Positions 33,495 through 42,098 of a DNA stretch of 64,000 bases are shown here, piece by piece (positions within the stretch are counted from its first letter, which is position 1; every line of letters begins with the position of its first letter). The stretch is taken from contig QQUA01000012.1 of the NCBI GenBank assembly GCA_008501825.1, forward strand, positions 113,838 to 177,837, given 5' to 3'. The notes beneath the pieces were generated by a model. It was not told the origin of the DNA. It did not search any database and saw only the letters and a list, made by a program, of their open reading frames with translations. Source of the DNA: Planctomycetota bacterium. Lineage in GTDB: Bacteria > Planctomycetota > UBA1135. A program made the position numbers and the translations under genes.

Positions 33495-35618
33495 ATCTAG
33501 AAAGGGATCCAAATCGGAACCCTCTTGCGGTGTCTGGAAGGTCAGCGGCTGATCGATCCATTCGAGCACCTGCTGGAAATTCAGCGGCTCTGAAAAAAGC
33601 AGGCCTTGACCGAAACTGAAATCCAGGTCCCGGAGTTGCTGGATCTGTTGATCGTTTTGAATTCCAAGGGCTACCAAATCCACCGAAAGGGTGCGGGCCA
33701 AATTCCGAATGATGCGGACCACTTCGGTGTCGCGTTGATTTTTCCCCAGATTTTGAATAAAGGCCCGATCGATTTTAATGGTGTGAATCGGAAGCTCACA
33801 CAAGCTCCTCAGGGAGGAGTAGCCTTTTCCGAATCCATCCAGGAACACGGCGATTTCTCGCTGCTTCAATTCCGCCAAAACTTTGGGCGCTTGCTGAGCA
33901 CAGTCGACCAGGACTTCTTCACTGATTTCAAAGCCCAGATGATGCGGCGAGACCGCGGTTTCCTGCAACAACCGATCCAACCGCGGCAGTAGCCGGCGAT
34001 TGGAGAACTGGGAGGCGGCCAAATTGATGGTGAGGCGGAATTCTTCGGGAAGGCAGTCTTTTTCCTCCAGGGCGCGGAGATGGCGACAGGCGGCTTGTAG
34101 CGACCAAGCGCCCATGGCATCCAGCAATCCAGCCTCATCGGCAAGAGTGATGAAGTCTTCCGCCAGTAACAAACCGCGTTCAGGGTGATGCCAACGCAGC
34201 AAGCCCTCCAAACCGGTGATGCGGCCGGTGGTCAGATGGACCGTGGGCTGATAATGAATGTCCAGTTGATTGGCGGGTAGCGCCGAGCGCAAATCTTTTT
34301 CCAATTTCAGGCGCGCCCGAATTTGGTATTGGCTGCTGCGGTCGGCTAGCTCCGGAAGGCCTTTGCCGGCTTCTTTGGAGGTTTGGCAAGCCTGGGTGGC
34401 GGCCTGAAGGATGTCTTCGGGCCACGGGTAAGGAGAAGTATTTAAAGCCGCCCCGATGCAAGCTTGCAAGTTCAGCTTTTCGGCCCCGATTTCCATCGGC
34501 AAGGCCAGTTCGTCTTGCAACCGCTCGGCCACCATCAAGACATTGCGCGGGTTCTTCAGATCATCGAGCATAAGAGCGAATTGACCGTCACGGATTCGGG
34601 CCACCGTATCCACCGCCCGAGATCGTGAAACCAAGCGCCGGGCGACTTCGATGAACATTTCATCGAGCCCGGAGGGATTGAGTCGTTGTTGCAACGCCTC
34701 AAAACCTTCAAGCTCTAACGCTAAAACGGCAAATCGATAATCCGGGCGCCGCTTGCTGCGGCGAATGGCACGCCACAATCGATCCACCAGATAATTGCGA
34801 TTGGGCAGGCCGGTTACCGCATCGTGAAAACGATTGTGATCCGGTTTTTCCTCCGGAGCCTGCTTCTTTTCTTGTATGTCGGTCCAAGATCCGGCCAGGC
34901 GGTCGGCCTTTCCCATGCCGTCCAAATGCAAAGCTCCGCGGCAAGCGAACCAGTGCCATTCCCCGCTTGTCTTTTGAAGCCGAAATTCGCCGACCCAGAG
35001 CGTTTGATGGCCATCGACCACCTGGTGCAAGTTTCGCTCCATTCCGGATCGATCCTGAGGATGGATCCGATCCAAGAAATCCGCAAGTTTGGCTTGGACG
35101 AAGCCATCGCCGAGGATTTCGGCGAGCCGTGGAGAAACCTGCAAGCGTTTGGTTTTCCAATCAATCGACCAAAGGACGTCTTGGGCGGCGGTCGCTTGCA
35201 GCGCCGCCACGGTCGCGGCCGATTTCCAGTTCCATTCCTGAATCGCCCGGTCGATGATGCGACGGGCGGCGGAGCCCTGATCTCCGGAGTGCAGGAGTTG
35301 CATGGGGAGATGGTCGGCAGCTCCTTCAAGCCGGTGGCCGTTCTGTTCCGGCGATTGACCCAGGATTTGGACCAAGGGGGTGCGGGGCGCCCGGCGCAAT
35401 ACGTGGTTGACCGCCTCCGCCGGATCCACTTCCAAGCCTTCCGCGGCTAACAAAATGGCGTCAAAGCGGTTGCGATCCAGTTGCCATCCGGTTTCGGAAA
35501 GAGAGTCGCAACTTTGCCATTGGTAGTCCTTCTGGGTGTTAAGCCAAAGGCGCAGAGCTTCCAAGCACTGCGGATCGCGGGCTACCACCAAAATCTGCTG
35601 ATATCGTTCTTGGTTCAC
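33480..35618 (-). CDS. REC-PAS-GGDEF-EAL protein with degenerate catalytic motifs
   Basis: A 712-residue protein. It has an N-terminal receiver-like domain (about 1–120) lacking an obvious phospho-Asp context, a PAS/PAC domain (about 150–250), a GGDEF domain (260–425) and an EAL domain (435–690). The diguanylate cyclase signature is RDGQF instead of GGDEF. In the EAL domain, E471, N532, E564 and K615 are kept, but DDFG reads DGFG (594–597) and the AEGVE glutamate is Leu (ALGIQ). Cyclic-di-GMP synthesis is ruled out and breakdown is unlikely; it may bind the nucleotide. The start is GTG at 35618. It stands alone, divergent from the amidohydrolase. Confidence 0.85.
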   Translation of the reverse strand: MNQERYQQILVVARDPQCLEALRLWLNTQKDYQWQSCDSLSETGWQLDRNRFDAILLAAEGLEVDPAEAVNHVLRRAPRTPLVQILGQSPEQNGHRLEGAADHLPMQLLHSGDQGSAARRIIDRAIQEWNWKSAATVAALQATAAQDVLWSIDWKTKRLQVSPRLAEILGDGFVQAKLADFLDRIHPQDRSGMERNLHQVVDGHQTLWVGEFRLQKTSGEWHWFACRGALHLDGMGKADRLAGSWTDIQEKKQAPEEKPDHNRFHDAVTGLPNRNYLVDRLWRAIRRSKRRPDYRFAVLALELEGFEALQQRLNPSGLDEMFIEVARRLVSRSRAVDTVARIRDGQFALMLDDLKNPRNVLMVAERLQDELALPMEIGAEKLNLQACIGAALNTSPYPWPEDILQAATQACQTSKEAGKGLPELADRSSQYQIRARLKLEKDLRSALPANQLDIHYQPTVHLTTGRITGLEGLLRWHHPERGLLLAEDFITLADEAGLLDAMGAWSLQAACRHLRALEEKDCLPEEFRLTINLAASQFSNRRLLPRLDRLLQETAVSPHHLGFEISEEVLVDCAQQAPKVLAELKQREIAVFLDGFGKGYSSLRSLCELPIHTIKIDRAFIQNLGKNQRDTEVVRIIRNLARTLSVDLVALGIQNDQQIQQLRDLDFSFGQGLLFSEPLNFQQVLEWIDQPLTFQTPQEGSDLDPFLDSPEP

Positions 35619-35714
35619 CAGTGGAATCCTCCAAGCCTCGGCTGGGGCGAGTTTCCTTTTATCGGGGAAGCCTTCAACCCAGCTTTAGCCCGGTGGCTGC
35701 TAACCTTCCGGGCC

Positions 35715-36602
35715 ATGGACATCCCCACCGGCGTGGTCGATTTGCACATCCACATCCAGCCTTGGGAACAGCTTCGTCCCGAGGTCCGGCGCACTATGAC
35801 CGCAGGCCGGGCGGATATGGGTGATATCGAGCGATTTCAGCGGGATCCCAACGCCTTTGCCGCTCATTTGACCGAGCACGGGATCGCCCGGGCCGGTTTA
35901 GTGAATTATCCGGCACCCAAAACCATGGGTTTTCACCAGGGCACCAACGACTTCGTTGCTTCCTATCGAGATCAACGGCCGGACGTTTTTTTGGCTTGGG
36001 GCGGTTTGGACCCCTCCCTGGTCGCGGATCCGGAGGCGGAAATGGTCCGTTTGTTGGATCAGCTCAAGTTAGATGGGATCAAGATCCATCCGCCTCACCA
36101 AGGATTCGCCGTCAATGACTATCTTCAGGACTGCCCTGCCTTGGCAACGGTGTACGAAGCCTGCCAGAGCCGGCGAATCCCGGTCATGATCCATACCGGA
36201 ACTTCCATTTTCCCCGGTGCCCGCAGCCGTTTGGGAGACCCGATGCCCTGTGATGACGTGGCCGTCGACTTTCCGGACTTGCCTTTGATCCTGGCTCACT
36301 GTGGGCGGCCGTTGTGGTTCGATCAGGCCTTTTTCATCGCTCGCCGCCACCCCAACGTGTTTTTGGAGTTGTCCGGAATTCCACCGGCTTCCATTCCCAA
36401 GCACTTGCCCCGCTTGGAGATGCTGGCGGATAAGGTGCTTTGGGGCACCGACTGGCCGAGTCCGGGGGTTCGGAATCTGAGGAAAAATCTAGAGACCTTC
36501 TGGTCCTTGCCGACTTTCCAAGAGGAATTCAAGCGTAAGGTTCTAGTGGACAACGCCAATCGCCTGTTTCCGCCGAGAAATGGGAAGAATTCCCGAGCCT
36601 GA
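35715..36602 (+). CDS. Amidohydrolase-2 family metal-dependent hydrolase
   Basis: A 295-residue TIM-barrel hydrolase of the PF04909 family. Metal and catalytic motifs: VDLHIHIQPW (HxH), DGIKIHPPHQ (the bridging lysine position and His), IPVMIHTGTS, LILAHCGRPLW and LWGTDWPSP with the terminal Asp. Family members decarboxylate or hydrolyse ring or lactone compounds such as aminocarboxymuconate semialdehyde. The exact substrate is not visible. The start at 35715 gives the usual short N-terminus before HIH; the frame is open upstream through the divergent gene. It stands alone, 76 bp before the aspartokinase-like gene. Confidence 0.85.
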   Translation: MDIPTGVVDLHIHIQPWEQLRPEVRRTMTAGRADMGDIERFQRDPNAFAAHLTEHGIARAGLVNYPAPKTMGFHQGTNDFVASYRDQRPDVFLAWGGLDPSLVADPEAEMVRLLDQLKLDGIKIHPPHQGFAVNDYLQDCPALATVYEACQSRRIPVMIHTGTSIFPGARSRLGDPMPCDDVAVDFPDLPLILAHCGRPLWFDQAFFIARRHPNVFLELSGIPPASIPKHLPRLEMLADKVLWGTDWPSPGVRNLRKNLETFWSLPTFQEEFKRKVLVDNANRLFPPRNGKNSRA

Positions 36603-36677
36603 AGATCCTTGCAGCGTTAGAAAAGCGTTAGACAAGGGTTGAGCAAAGGACTCGAACCGGTGCTGCTCTAAGCCCGC

Positions 36678-37502
36678 ATGGACATCCTCCGAACCTCTTC
36701 CGAGGGATTGAGCCTCGGCCGTCATCCGGCTTCCGAAATGGAGCCGGAAGCGAGGCCTGCGATCCTGAAAATCGGGGGTTCGATGGCTTCCAAGCCGGAA
36801 GATTTGGACGCTCTGGTCGCCGTCCTGGAGGCGGAATGGAAAAGGCATCCCCGGCTGGTGGTGGTGTGTTCGGCCTTTCGCGGAGTCACCGATCGACTCA
36901 ATCGCCAGGCGCCGGCCGGTCTGGCCGCTGGCGAGCGGGCTCAATGGTTGGCCAGCGGCGAAGCCGTGGTAGTGGAGACCTGGTTCCAACTGCTTTCCAA
37001 CGCAGGCTTTCCGGTATCCGCCTTGGCTCCTTGCGACTGGCCATTGGTGGCCGAAGGCCCCCGGTTGGATGCCGACCCGGTGGCTTTGTCCGGAAATCCA
37101 CTGCAGATGCGAGGTGGCGTTTCCGAGGCCCGGATTTGGCTGGTCCCCGGTTTTGTCGCCCGCACCATAAAGGGCGAACCTTGCTTGTTGGGAAGGGGTG
37201 GCTCGGACCTGACCGCGGTTTTTTTGGCATGGGCCTTGGGCGCTCGGAGTTGCCGCCTCTTGAAGGCCAGCGGAGGGATTTTCCCGAGGGCACCCTTGGC
37301 GCCGCGACCGGCCCTTTCTGCCTCGAAGCCTGCAGAGGAGCCCTTTCGCCACCTGCCTTATCCGGCCCTTCGAAAGTTGGAGCAAAGCCCAATTCAAGCC
37401 AAAGCCCTGGCATTCGCCGAGCGCCATCGGGTGAGTTTTCGGGTCACCGGCCTGACCCCGGAAGGGGGGACTACGGTGGGCTTCTCGGAAGTCCTCCCGT
37501 AA
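36678..37502 (+). CDS. Single-domain aspartokinase-like amino acid kinase
   Basis: A 274-residue protein. The amino-acid-kinase core is clear: ILKIGGSMA at the N-terminus (replacing KFGGTS), LVVVCSAFRGVTDRL, and VARTIKGEPCLLGRGGSD followed by LTAVFLAWALGA, the aspartokinase phosphate/aspartate loops. Aspartate kinase makes 4-phospho-aspartate for lysine, methionine and threonine. Standard enzymes are 400 residues or more, with two ACT domains; these are wholly missing here, and the tail (about 215–270) ends in a short helical region. It may be an unregulated kinase, a kinase for another amino acid, or a subunit partner. The first 25 residues before ILKIGGS are unusual. Confidence 0.7.
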   Translation: MDILRTSSEGLSLGRHPASEMEPEARPAILKIGGSMASKPEDLDALVAVLEAEWKRHPRLVVVCSAFRGVTDRLNRQAPAGLAAGERAQWLASGEAVVVETWFQLLSNAGFPVSALAPCDWPLVAEGPRLDADPVALSGNPLQMRGGVSEARIWLVPGFVARTIKGEPCLLGRGGSDLTAVFLAWALGARSCRLLKASGGIFPRAPLAPRPALSASKPAEEPFRHLPYPALRKLEQSPIQAKALAFAERHRVSFRVTGLTPEGGTTVGFSEVLP

Positions 37503-37768
37503 GTCCGGCTATAGAGGGGTAGAGTTTTTTAAATTGAAGGTCCGATAATTATTCGATCGGCCGTGGACTCAATTCAATTTTGAACCTTAACTGCATGAAA
37601 TATAAGAATTTGCATTTCTGGATCCAAAATGCACCTTCACAAAACTCACAACTAATCTTCACGATTTCCGGTCTGGGCGGAGCGGAGAATACTGCCCTCG
37701 TTCGGTCGCGATCCCCCTTGGATTCGGAGGAGCTGACCGGAAATCCTTCCACTCCGGAAACAACCAAA
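37503..37768 (+). promoter_or_regulatory. AT-rich leader and promoter of the DUF11 lipoprotein gene
   Basis: A 266-bp gap, distinctly AT-rich. A possible promoter is ttgaac (37580–37585) with tataag (37601–37606), but the 15-bp spacer is short. An imperfect palindrome, ccgat...atcgg, lies at 37542–37560. Transcription from there would leave about 155 nt of untranslated leader before the ATG at 37769, long enough for RNA-level control. The frame is open from 37580, but the lipoprotein signal fixes the start at 37769. Confidence 0.4.
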
Positions 37769-39955
37769 ATGAAAGCCAACCTCATTTTGAACCGCACAGG
37801 GTGGGCTTTGTCCTGCCTGCTTGCGGTCGCGGCTTGCAACACCACTACTACTGATCGCGGAGAGTCCTCTCCCCGCGCCACCGGGGCCCATTCGATTTCC
37901 ATCGAGGAGGCCAGTGACGTAGGTCGCACCGGTCAACAAGTGGTGTACGTGGCCACGGTCAAAGACGCAGCCGGCACCCCTGTTCCTCACGTTCGCGTTG
38001 AATGGTTGCTCGCCCAAGGTTCGGTGGGCAGCATCCTGGACATCGATCGCCAGGGATCCTCCAGCGCCCATCAGCACTTCAGCAGCAACTACGCGGTGAC
38101 GGCCACCAACGCCGGCGACCGCGAGCGGGCTGGTGAAGGCCAAACTTGGTGCTCCGTCATCTCCCCGACGGAAGGTACCTTGCACTTGATCGCCTACTGC
38201 CCCGACATCCAGGATGCGGCTCGGCAGCAGGCTTTTGCAACCAAGGCTTTCCGCGACGTCAGCGTCGCCATGCCGAAGGCAGCCACCAACCGGGTGGGTA
38301 CCGATCAACCCCTGAGCGTCAAGGTCACCCGCCAGTCTGACGGCACCCCCTTGGCTGGTCAGGAAGTGACCTTCCAGGTCGTGGATGGCCCCAGGGCGAC
38401 CTTCGCTCCCGGCGGCGGCTCCACGGTCACCGTGAAGACCGACGCCAACGGCATGGCCGGCACCACCTTGAAACAGGTACAACCGGCTACCGGCGCCAAC
38501 AAGGTTGCCATTCGCGTGGTCCGTCCGGCCAACGAGAAGTGCTGCGAACCCGCGGCGCTGTTGGCTGAAGACACCGTGATCTACAGCTGGGTGGCTCCGA
38601 GCATCAACATCGCCAAGGTCGGCCCGGCCCGCGCCGTGGTCGGCGACGAGTTCCAATACGACATCCAAGTCAAGGCCGGTACCGGCATCAGCGCTCGCGG
38701 CGTGACCGTGACCGATACTTTGCCCGCCGGCATTCGCTACGTCCGCTCCACTCCGCCCGCCACGGTTCGCGGTCAGAGCTTGAGCTGGAACTTGGGTGAT
38801 TTGGCCCAGAACGGTTCCAAGAAGGTCCAGGTCACGGTGACCGCCGAGCGCACCGGCAAGTTCACCAACTGCGCCGAAGTGAAGGCCGAAGGCGGTTCAC
38901 TGAGCGACAAGGATTGCGCCGACACCGTCGTGACCGCGCCCAAGCTGGCTCTCAGCCTGACCGGTCCCGCCGAAGTGCTGAAGTGCGATCCGATCGAATA
39001 CAAGCTGACCGTCAGCAACGGCGGTGATGCTCCGGCCACCAACGTGAAGATCAGCGACACCCTGCCGAACGGCTTGGTGACCGCCGACAGCAAGAACGCG
39101 GTGAACTACACCGTCGCCAGCTTGCCTGCCGGCCAGTCGAAGAGCTTCACCTTCAAGGCCAGCGCCCTGCGCGGCGGCGAGTTCACCAACCGGGCGACGG
39201 CCACCGCCGACGGCGGCCTCAAGTCGGAAGCTTCCGCCAAGACCGTGGTGCGCCAGCCGGTTCTCAAGGTTGCCAAGAGCGGCCCCGAGAAGCGCTTCGT
39301 CGGACGTCCGGTGGTGTTCGATGTGACCGTGACCAACACCGGCGACGGCTTGGCTAGGGACACTGTCCTCACCGACCGCCTGCCCGCCGGCACCGAGTTC
39401 CGCAGCGCTTCCGATGGCGGCCGCTTGGTGGAAGGCGTGGTGACTTGGAACTTGGGCAACTTGGCTCCGAAGGCTTCCAAGAAGGTTCGCTTGACCGTGA
39501 TGACCAGCCAAAGCGGCGTGGTTCGCAACACGGCGACGGCCAAGGCTTACTGCGCCGATGCGGTTAGCGATTCTGCTGAAACCCGCGTGGAAGGCATCCC
39601 CGCCATCCTCTTGGAAGTGGTGGACGTCGAAGACCCGGTCGAGGTTGGGACCAACACAAAGTACGTGATCACGGTCACCAACCAGGGTTCTGCTCCGGCT
39701 TCGAACATCCGCATCACGCTTACTCTGCCCCGGCAGATCCAGTACGTGAGTTCGGACGGCCCGACCACGGCCCGTTCCACCGCCAACCAGCTCAGCTTCG
39801 CTCCGTTGGCTACCCTGGCTCCGAAGGCCAAGGCCACCTTTGAGGTCACCGTGAAGGCGGTGGGCGAAGGCGACATCCGCACCAAGGTGTCGATGGTCTC
39901 GGATCAGTCCTCGGTGCCCGTGGAAGAAACCGAAAGTACTTACCTGTACCAGTAG
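37769..39955 (+). CDS. DUF11-repeat lipoprotein (OmcB-like)
   Basis: A 728-residue surface protein. The signal MKANLILNRTGWALSCLLA is followed by AVAAC, a lipobox, so Cys is lipidated. Residues 40–270 carry Ig-like (Big-1 type) domains with two cysteine-containing segments (TWCSVISP, IAYCPDI). From about 275 there are four DUF11 repeats, each with the theme VTVTDTLPAGIRYVRS, SDTLPNGLV, LTDRLPAGTEF and ITLTLPRQIQ, followed by an LxxLAPKASKKV-type strand. Chlamydial OmcB and planctomycete wall proteins share these repeats. Codon use is strongly biased (AAG, GGC, ACC, CTG/TTG), pointing to high expression. A structural or adhesive cell-envelope role is likely. Confidence 0.83.
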   Translation: MKANLILNRTGWALSCLLAVAACNTTTTDRGESSPRATGAHSISIEEASDVGRTGQQVVYVATVKDAAGTPVPHVRVEWLLAQGSVGSILDIDRQGSSSAHQHFSSNYAVTATNAGDRERAGEGQTWCSVISPTEGTLHLIAYCPDIQDAARQQAFATKAFRDVSVAMPKAATNRVGTDQPLSVKVTRQSDGTPLAGQEVTFQVVDGPRATFAPGGGSTVTVKTDANGMAGTTLKQVQPATGANKVAIRVVRPANEKCCEPAALLAEDTVIYSWVAPSINIAKVGPARAVVGDEFQYDIQVKAGTGISARGVTVTDTLPAGIRYVRSTPPATVRGQSLSWNLGDLAQNGSKKVQVTVTAERTGKFTNCAEVKAEGGSLSDKDCADTVVTAPKLALSLTGPAEVLKCDPIEYKLTVSNGGDAPATNVKISDTLPNGLVTADSKNAVNYTVASLPAGQSKSFTFKASALRGGEFTNRATATADGGLKSEASAKTVVRQPVLKVAKSGPEKRFVGRPVVFDVTVTNTGDGLARDTVLTDRLPAGTEFRSASDGGRLVEGVVTWNLGNLAPKASKKVRLTVMTSQSGVVRNTATAKAYCADAVSDSAETRVEGIPAILLEVVDVEDPVEVGTNTKYVITVTNQGSAPASNIRITLTLPRQIQYVSSDGPTTARSTANQLSFAPLATLAPKAKATFEVTVKAVGEGDIRTKVSMVSDQSSVPVEETESTYLYQ

Positions 39956-39974
39956 GAACCCTCCTCCTAAGGAT

Positions 39975-40002
39975 TTGGGTGTCGGCTTCTGCCGGCACCC
40001 AA
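39975..40002. terminator. Hairpin between DUF11 and DUF481 genes
   Basis: A 12-bp stem with one G-T wobble (39975–39986 and 39991–40002) around a ttct loop. No T-run follows. It may cut or slow transcription so that the upstream lipoprotein is made in excess over the downstream porin-like protein. Confidence 0.45.
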
Positions 40003-40029
40003 ACCCAATCTCTAAGAAGAAAACCCTAA

Positions 40030-40770
40030 ATGTGGCAATTCCTTCCTGCTTTGTTGCTGGCCGCAGTGCCCCAAGAACCCGGGGGTGAAGAGGAAAGCAA
40101 GTGGTCCGGTTCATTTGATGCCGGCCTGACCATCCTCAGCGGCAACAACGACAGCATTACCAGTACGGCAGATGTCCTCGCCAAGTACGAGGACGTCGGC
40201 TACCGCTGGATCTTTGAAGGCAATTACGCCGGCGTTCGGCAAACCGACCCGACCACTGGCGACGCCTTCTCCACCGGCCGCTTGTACCGCCTTGCCGGTG
40301 AACACCACCGCTTCCTCGATGCTGAAGACAATCTCTATGCCTATGGCAAGGGATCGGCTCGTTCGGACGAACCGAACGGTTTGCAGATTCGAGAAGACAT
40401 TGGCGTTGGTGCCGGATACACCTGGCGCTGGGATGAAGATCAAGGTCAGTTCAGCTTGGAAGCCGGCCCTTCCTACCTGCGGGAAAACAACGTCGGCCTG
40501 TTAATGGATGATTCCGTTAACGGTCGCCTGGCCGCTCGCTTGGATTGGGGCTTTACCGAAAGCTGGAAGTTGTTGGGACGGGGAGAATTCTTCCAGTCCT
40601 TCGACGAGTCGGATGATCGTTCTTTTACCGGCGAACTCAGCGTTCGCTGGAACTTCCAAGAAACTTGGTTCCTGCAAGGAACCGCGGCCGTGGCCTGGGA
40701 CAACACTCCCGCCCCCGGCTTCAGTTCGACCGATACGCGTTACGTGCTAGCGGTCGGAACTACCTTCTAA
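40030..40770 (+). CDS. DUF481 outer-membrane barrel protein
   Basis: A 246-residue exported protein. The signal (MWQFLPALLLAAVPQ) is followed by SGSFDAGLTILSGNND, the first strand of DUF481, then repeated strands with alternating aromatic residues (YRWIFEGNYAGVRQ, RLYRLAGEHHRFL, YAYGKGSAR). It ends DTRYVLAVGTTF, with the terminal Phe used in outer-membrane insertion. DUF481 barrels are small outer-membrane proteins of unknown function, some linked to salt or stress response. It is 74 bp downstream of the DUF11 lipoprotein and shares its codon bias, so co-expression is likely. Confidence 0.82.
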   Translation: MWQFLPALLLAAVPQEPGGEEESKWSGSFDAGLTILSGNNDSITSTADVLAKYEDVGYRWIFEGNYAGVRQTDPTTGDAFSTGRLYRLAGEHHRFLDAEDNLYAYGKGSARSDEPNGLQIREDIGVGAGYTWRWDEDQGQFSLEAGPSYLRENNVGLLMDDSVNGRLAARLDWGFTESWKLLGRGEFFQSFDESDDRSFTGELSVRWNFQETWFLQGTAAVAWDNTPAPGFSSTDTRYVLAVGTTF

Positions 40771-40810
40771 AGTTGAAAGCAGGGGGTGGCGCTGGCCCGT
40801 CGCTCCCTGC

Positions 40811-40857
40811 TGATGGAAGCCCCGGAAACCGCCGGGGGAAGCCGGCGGTTCCCATCA
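40811..40857. other. Long inverted repeat after the DUF481 gene
   Basis: An outer tgatgg...ccatca pair and an inner ggaaaccgccgg/ccggcggttcc pair (one bulge) make a 40-plus-base hairpin 40 bp after the stop. No T-run follows. It is a probable transcript end for the DUF11–DUF481 unit. Confidence 0.45.
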
Positions 40858-40940
40858 GGTCGGGCTCCGCTTCCTCGGGTTGGTTTTCCTTGATCCTCGG
40901 ATCGAAGGGAAGGGGAGGTCGGGGCCTGGCCTCTTTGTTA

Positions 40941-42098
40941 TCAGCGCGGGCCGATACTGGCCAGGGATTCAGACGGGGGTCTGGTTTCTAATTCCAATTC
41001 AAACCAAAAACAGGCCCCGCCTTCGGTTGGGCGATGATGGCCGATGCGGCCTTTCCAACGCTCAACGTTCAGCCGGCAGATAAATAGGCCCAATCCGGCG
41101 CTGCCTTTGTGTTTGCCGCCGCGGGAAAACTTTTGAAACAGCTCGTTTTCAATTTCCACGGGTACTCCAGGGCCTTCATCCTGGATTTCGACCCGCAACC
41201 GGTTGTGGATTTGGCGCAGCCGCAGTTCCACCGTCGAGAAGATGGGGCAGTGGCGCAGAGCATTTTCTAGAAGATTGTTGAAAACCCGCTCCAAACCGTC
41301 TTTGTCCGCAACCGCTCGGCGATGATGAATCTCCTGCAATCGGGAATCCAGCTCCAGGCGAACGTGGCGCTTGGCGAATAGCGGTTCGAACAACTGATAA
41401 GCCTGCTTGGCCACGGCCAGAAGGTCGGGAGCCATCCAGGACTCATAGCGGAATTCCTGCAGCGCGGTGACTTCGGCGGAAAACGACTCCAAGATGTCCT
41501 GGATCAGGGCTTCCAATTTGAAAGCCTGCCGCTCGCCTAACTTCAGGATGTTTTCCGGCTCCCCTCGCATTTCCGGTTTGGCCGCCAGCAAGCCGAATGC
41601 ATTGACCACCCCGGCCAGAGGGCCTTTCAAATCGTGGACGATCGAGTGCAATAGAACTTCGCGCTTTTCCTGCTCGCGCTGGAACCTTTGATAAACCAAG
41701 GCGGCTTCCCGGGCGGTTTGTAGCAGGCTGCGGCGCTGTTCCAAGCTGATAGGTTGAGCTTGGATCAGCAACAACTTCTTGTCTTCTTCGGTGCGGGTGG
41801 CTTGGGCTTCGAGATATAGCTCGGCACTGTTGTCGTCTTCCTCCGCCCAGGGCAGGGAGCGAAGTGAGCGAGGAGCCTCACTCCGCCAATAGTTTTCCGC
41901 CTCTTCGAGAAAGTAATCCAGGTAGTCGAACCATCCTTTGAGGCGGAAACTCTTGGATTTCAAAATTGGAGATTTGGAGAAAGCCTGCAACCAGGGAGGA
42001 AGAGCCGAGATCAATTTGTAGTGATGATCTTCAGAAACTCTTTCCAAAGCCAAGACTTCCAAGGTGGCCAATACCGCCGCCAGACTGTTGCGACTCAT
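40941..42098 (-). CDS. Sensor histidine kinase (last gene of the GTPase operon)
   Basis: A 385-residue soluble kinase. The first 150 residues have no membrane segment and no recognised sensor domain, but a coiled linker (RFQREQEKREVLL) leads into the H-box LLHSIVHDLKGPLAGV (His near 155). The ATP-binding domain is complete: NNLLENALRH (N-box), DEGPGVPVEI (G1), FQKFSRGG (F-box), GSAGLGLFICRL (G2). It can autophosphorylate in principle; no response regulator is next to it. The ATG at 42098 overlaps the previous stop. The context (GTPase, coiled-coil, OmpA-like protein) suggests the kinase reports GTPase state. Confidence 0.88.
   Translation of the reverse strand: MSRNSLAAVLATLEVLALERVSEDHHYKLISALPPWLQAFSKSPILKSKSFRLKGWFDYLDYFLEEAENYWRSEAPRSLRSLPWAEEDDNSAELYLEAQATRTEEDKKLLLIQAQPISLEQRRSLLQTAREAALVYQRFQREQEKREVLLHSIVHDLKGPLAGVVNAFGLLAAKPEMRGEPENILKLGERQAFKLEALIQDILESFSAEVTALQEFRYESWMAPDLLAVAKQAYQLFEPLFAKRHVRLELDSRLQEIHHRRAVADKDGLERVFNNLLENALRHCPIFSTVELRLRQIHNRLRVEIQDEGPGVPVEIENELFQKFSRGGKHKGSAGLGLFICRLNVERWKGRIGHHRPTEGGACFWFELELETRPPSESLASIGPR

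Noticed and set aside
36603..36640. Direct repeat gcgttaga ... gcgttaga
   Set aside because: Two copies 3 bases apart only; no array, spacer or mobile-element context.
36640..36680. tRNA-like T-loop (GGTTCGAGTCC) on the minus strand before the aspartokinase-like gene
   Set aside because: Only two of five T-stem pairs form, and no matching acceptor or anticodon arm is found about 72 bases away. No tRNA is called.
37542..37560. ccgat/atcgg inverted repeat as an operator
   Set aside because: Arms of 5 bp with a 9-bp centre are too weak alone; kept only as a note in the leader entry.
38897..40114. Minus-strand open frame of about 405 codons across the DUF11 gene
   Set aside because: The opposite strand has a signal peptide, lipobox and repeats; the antisense frame results from strong codon bias in that gene.
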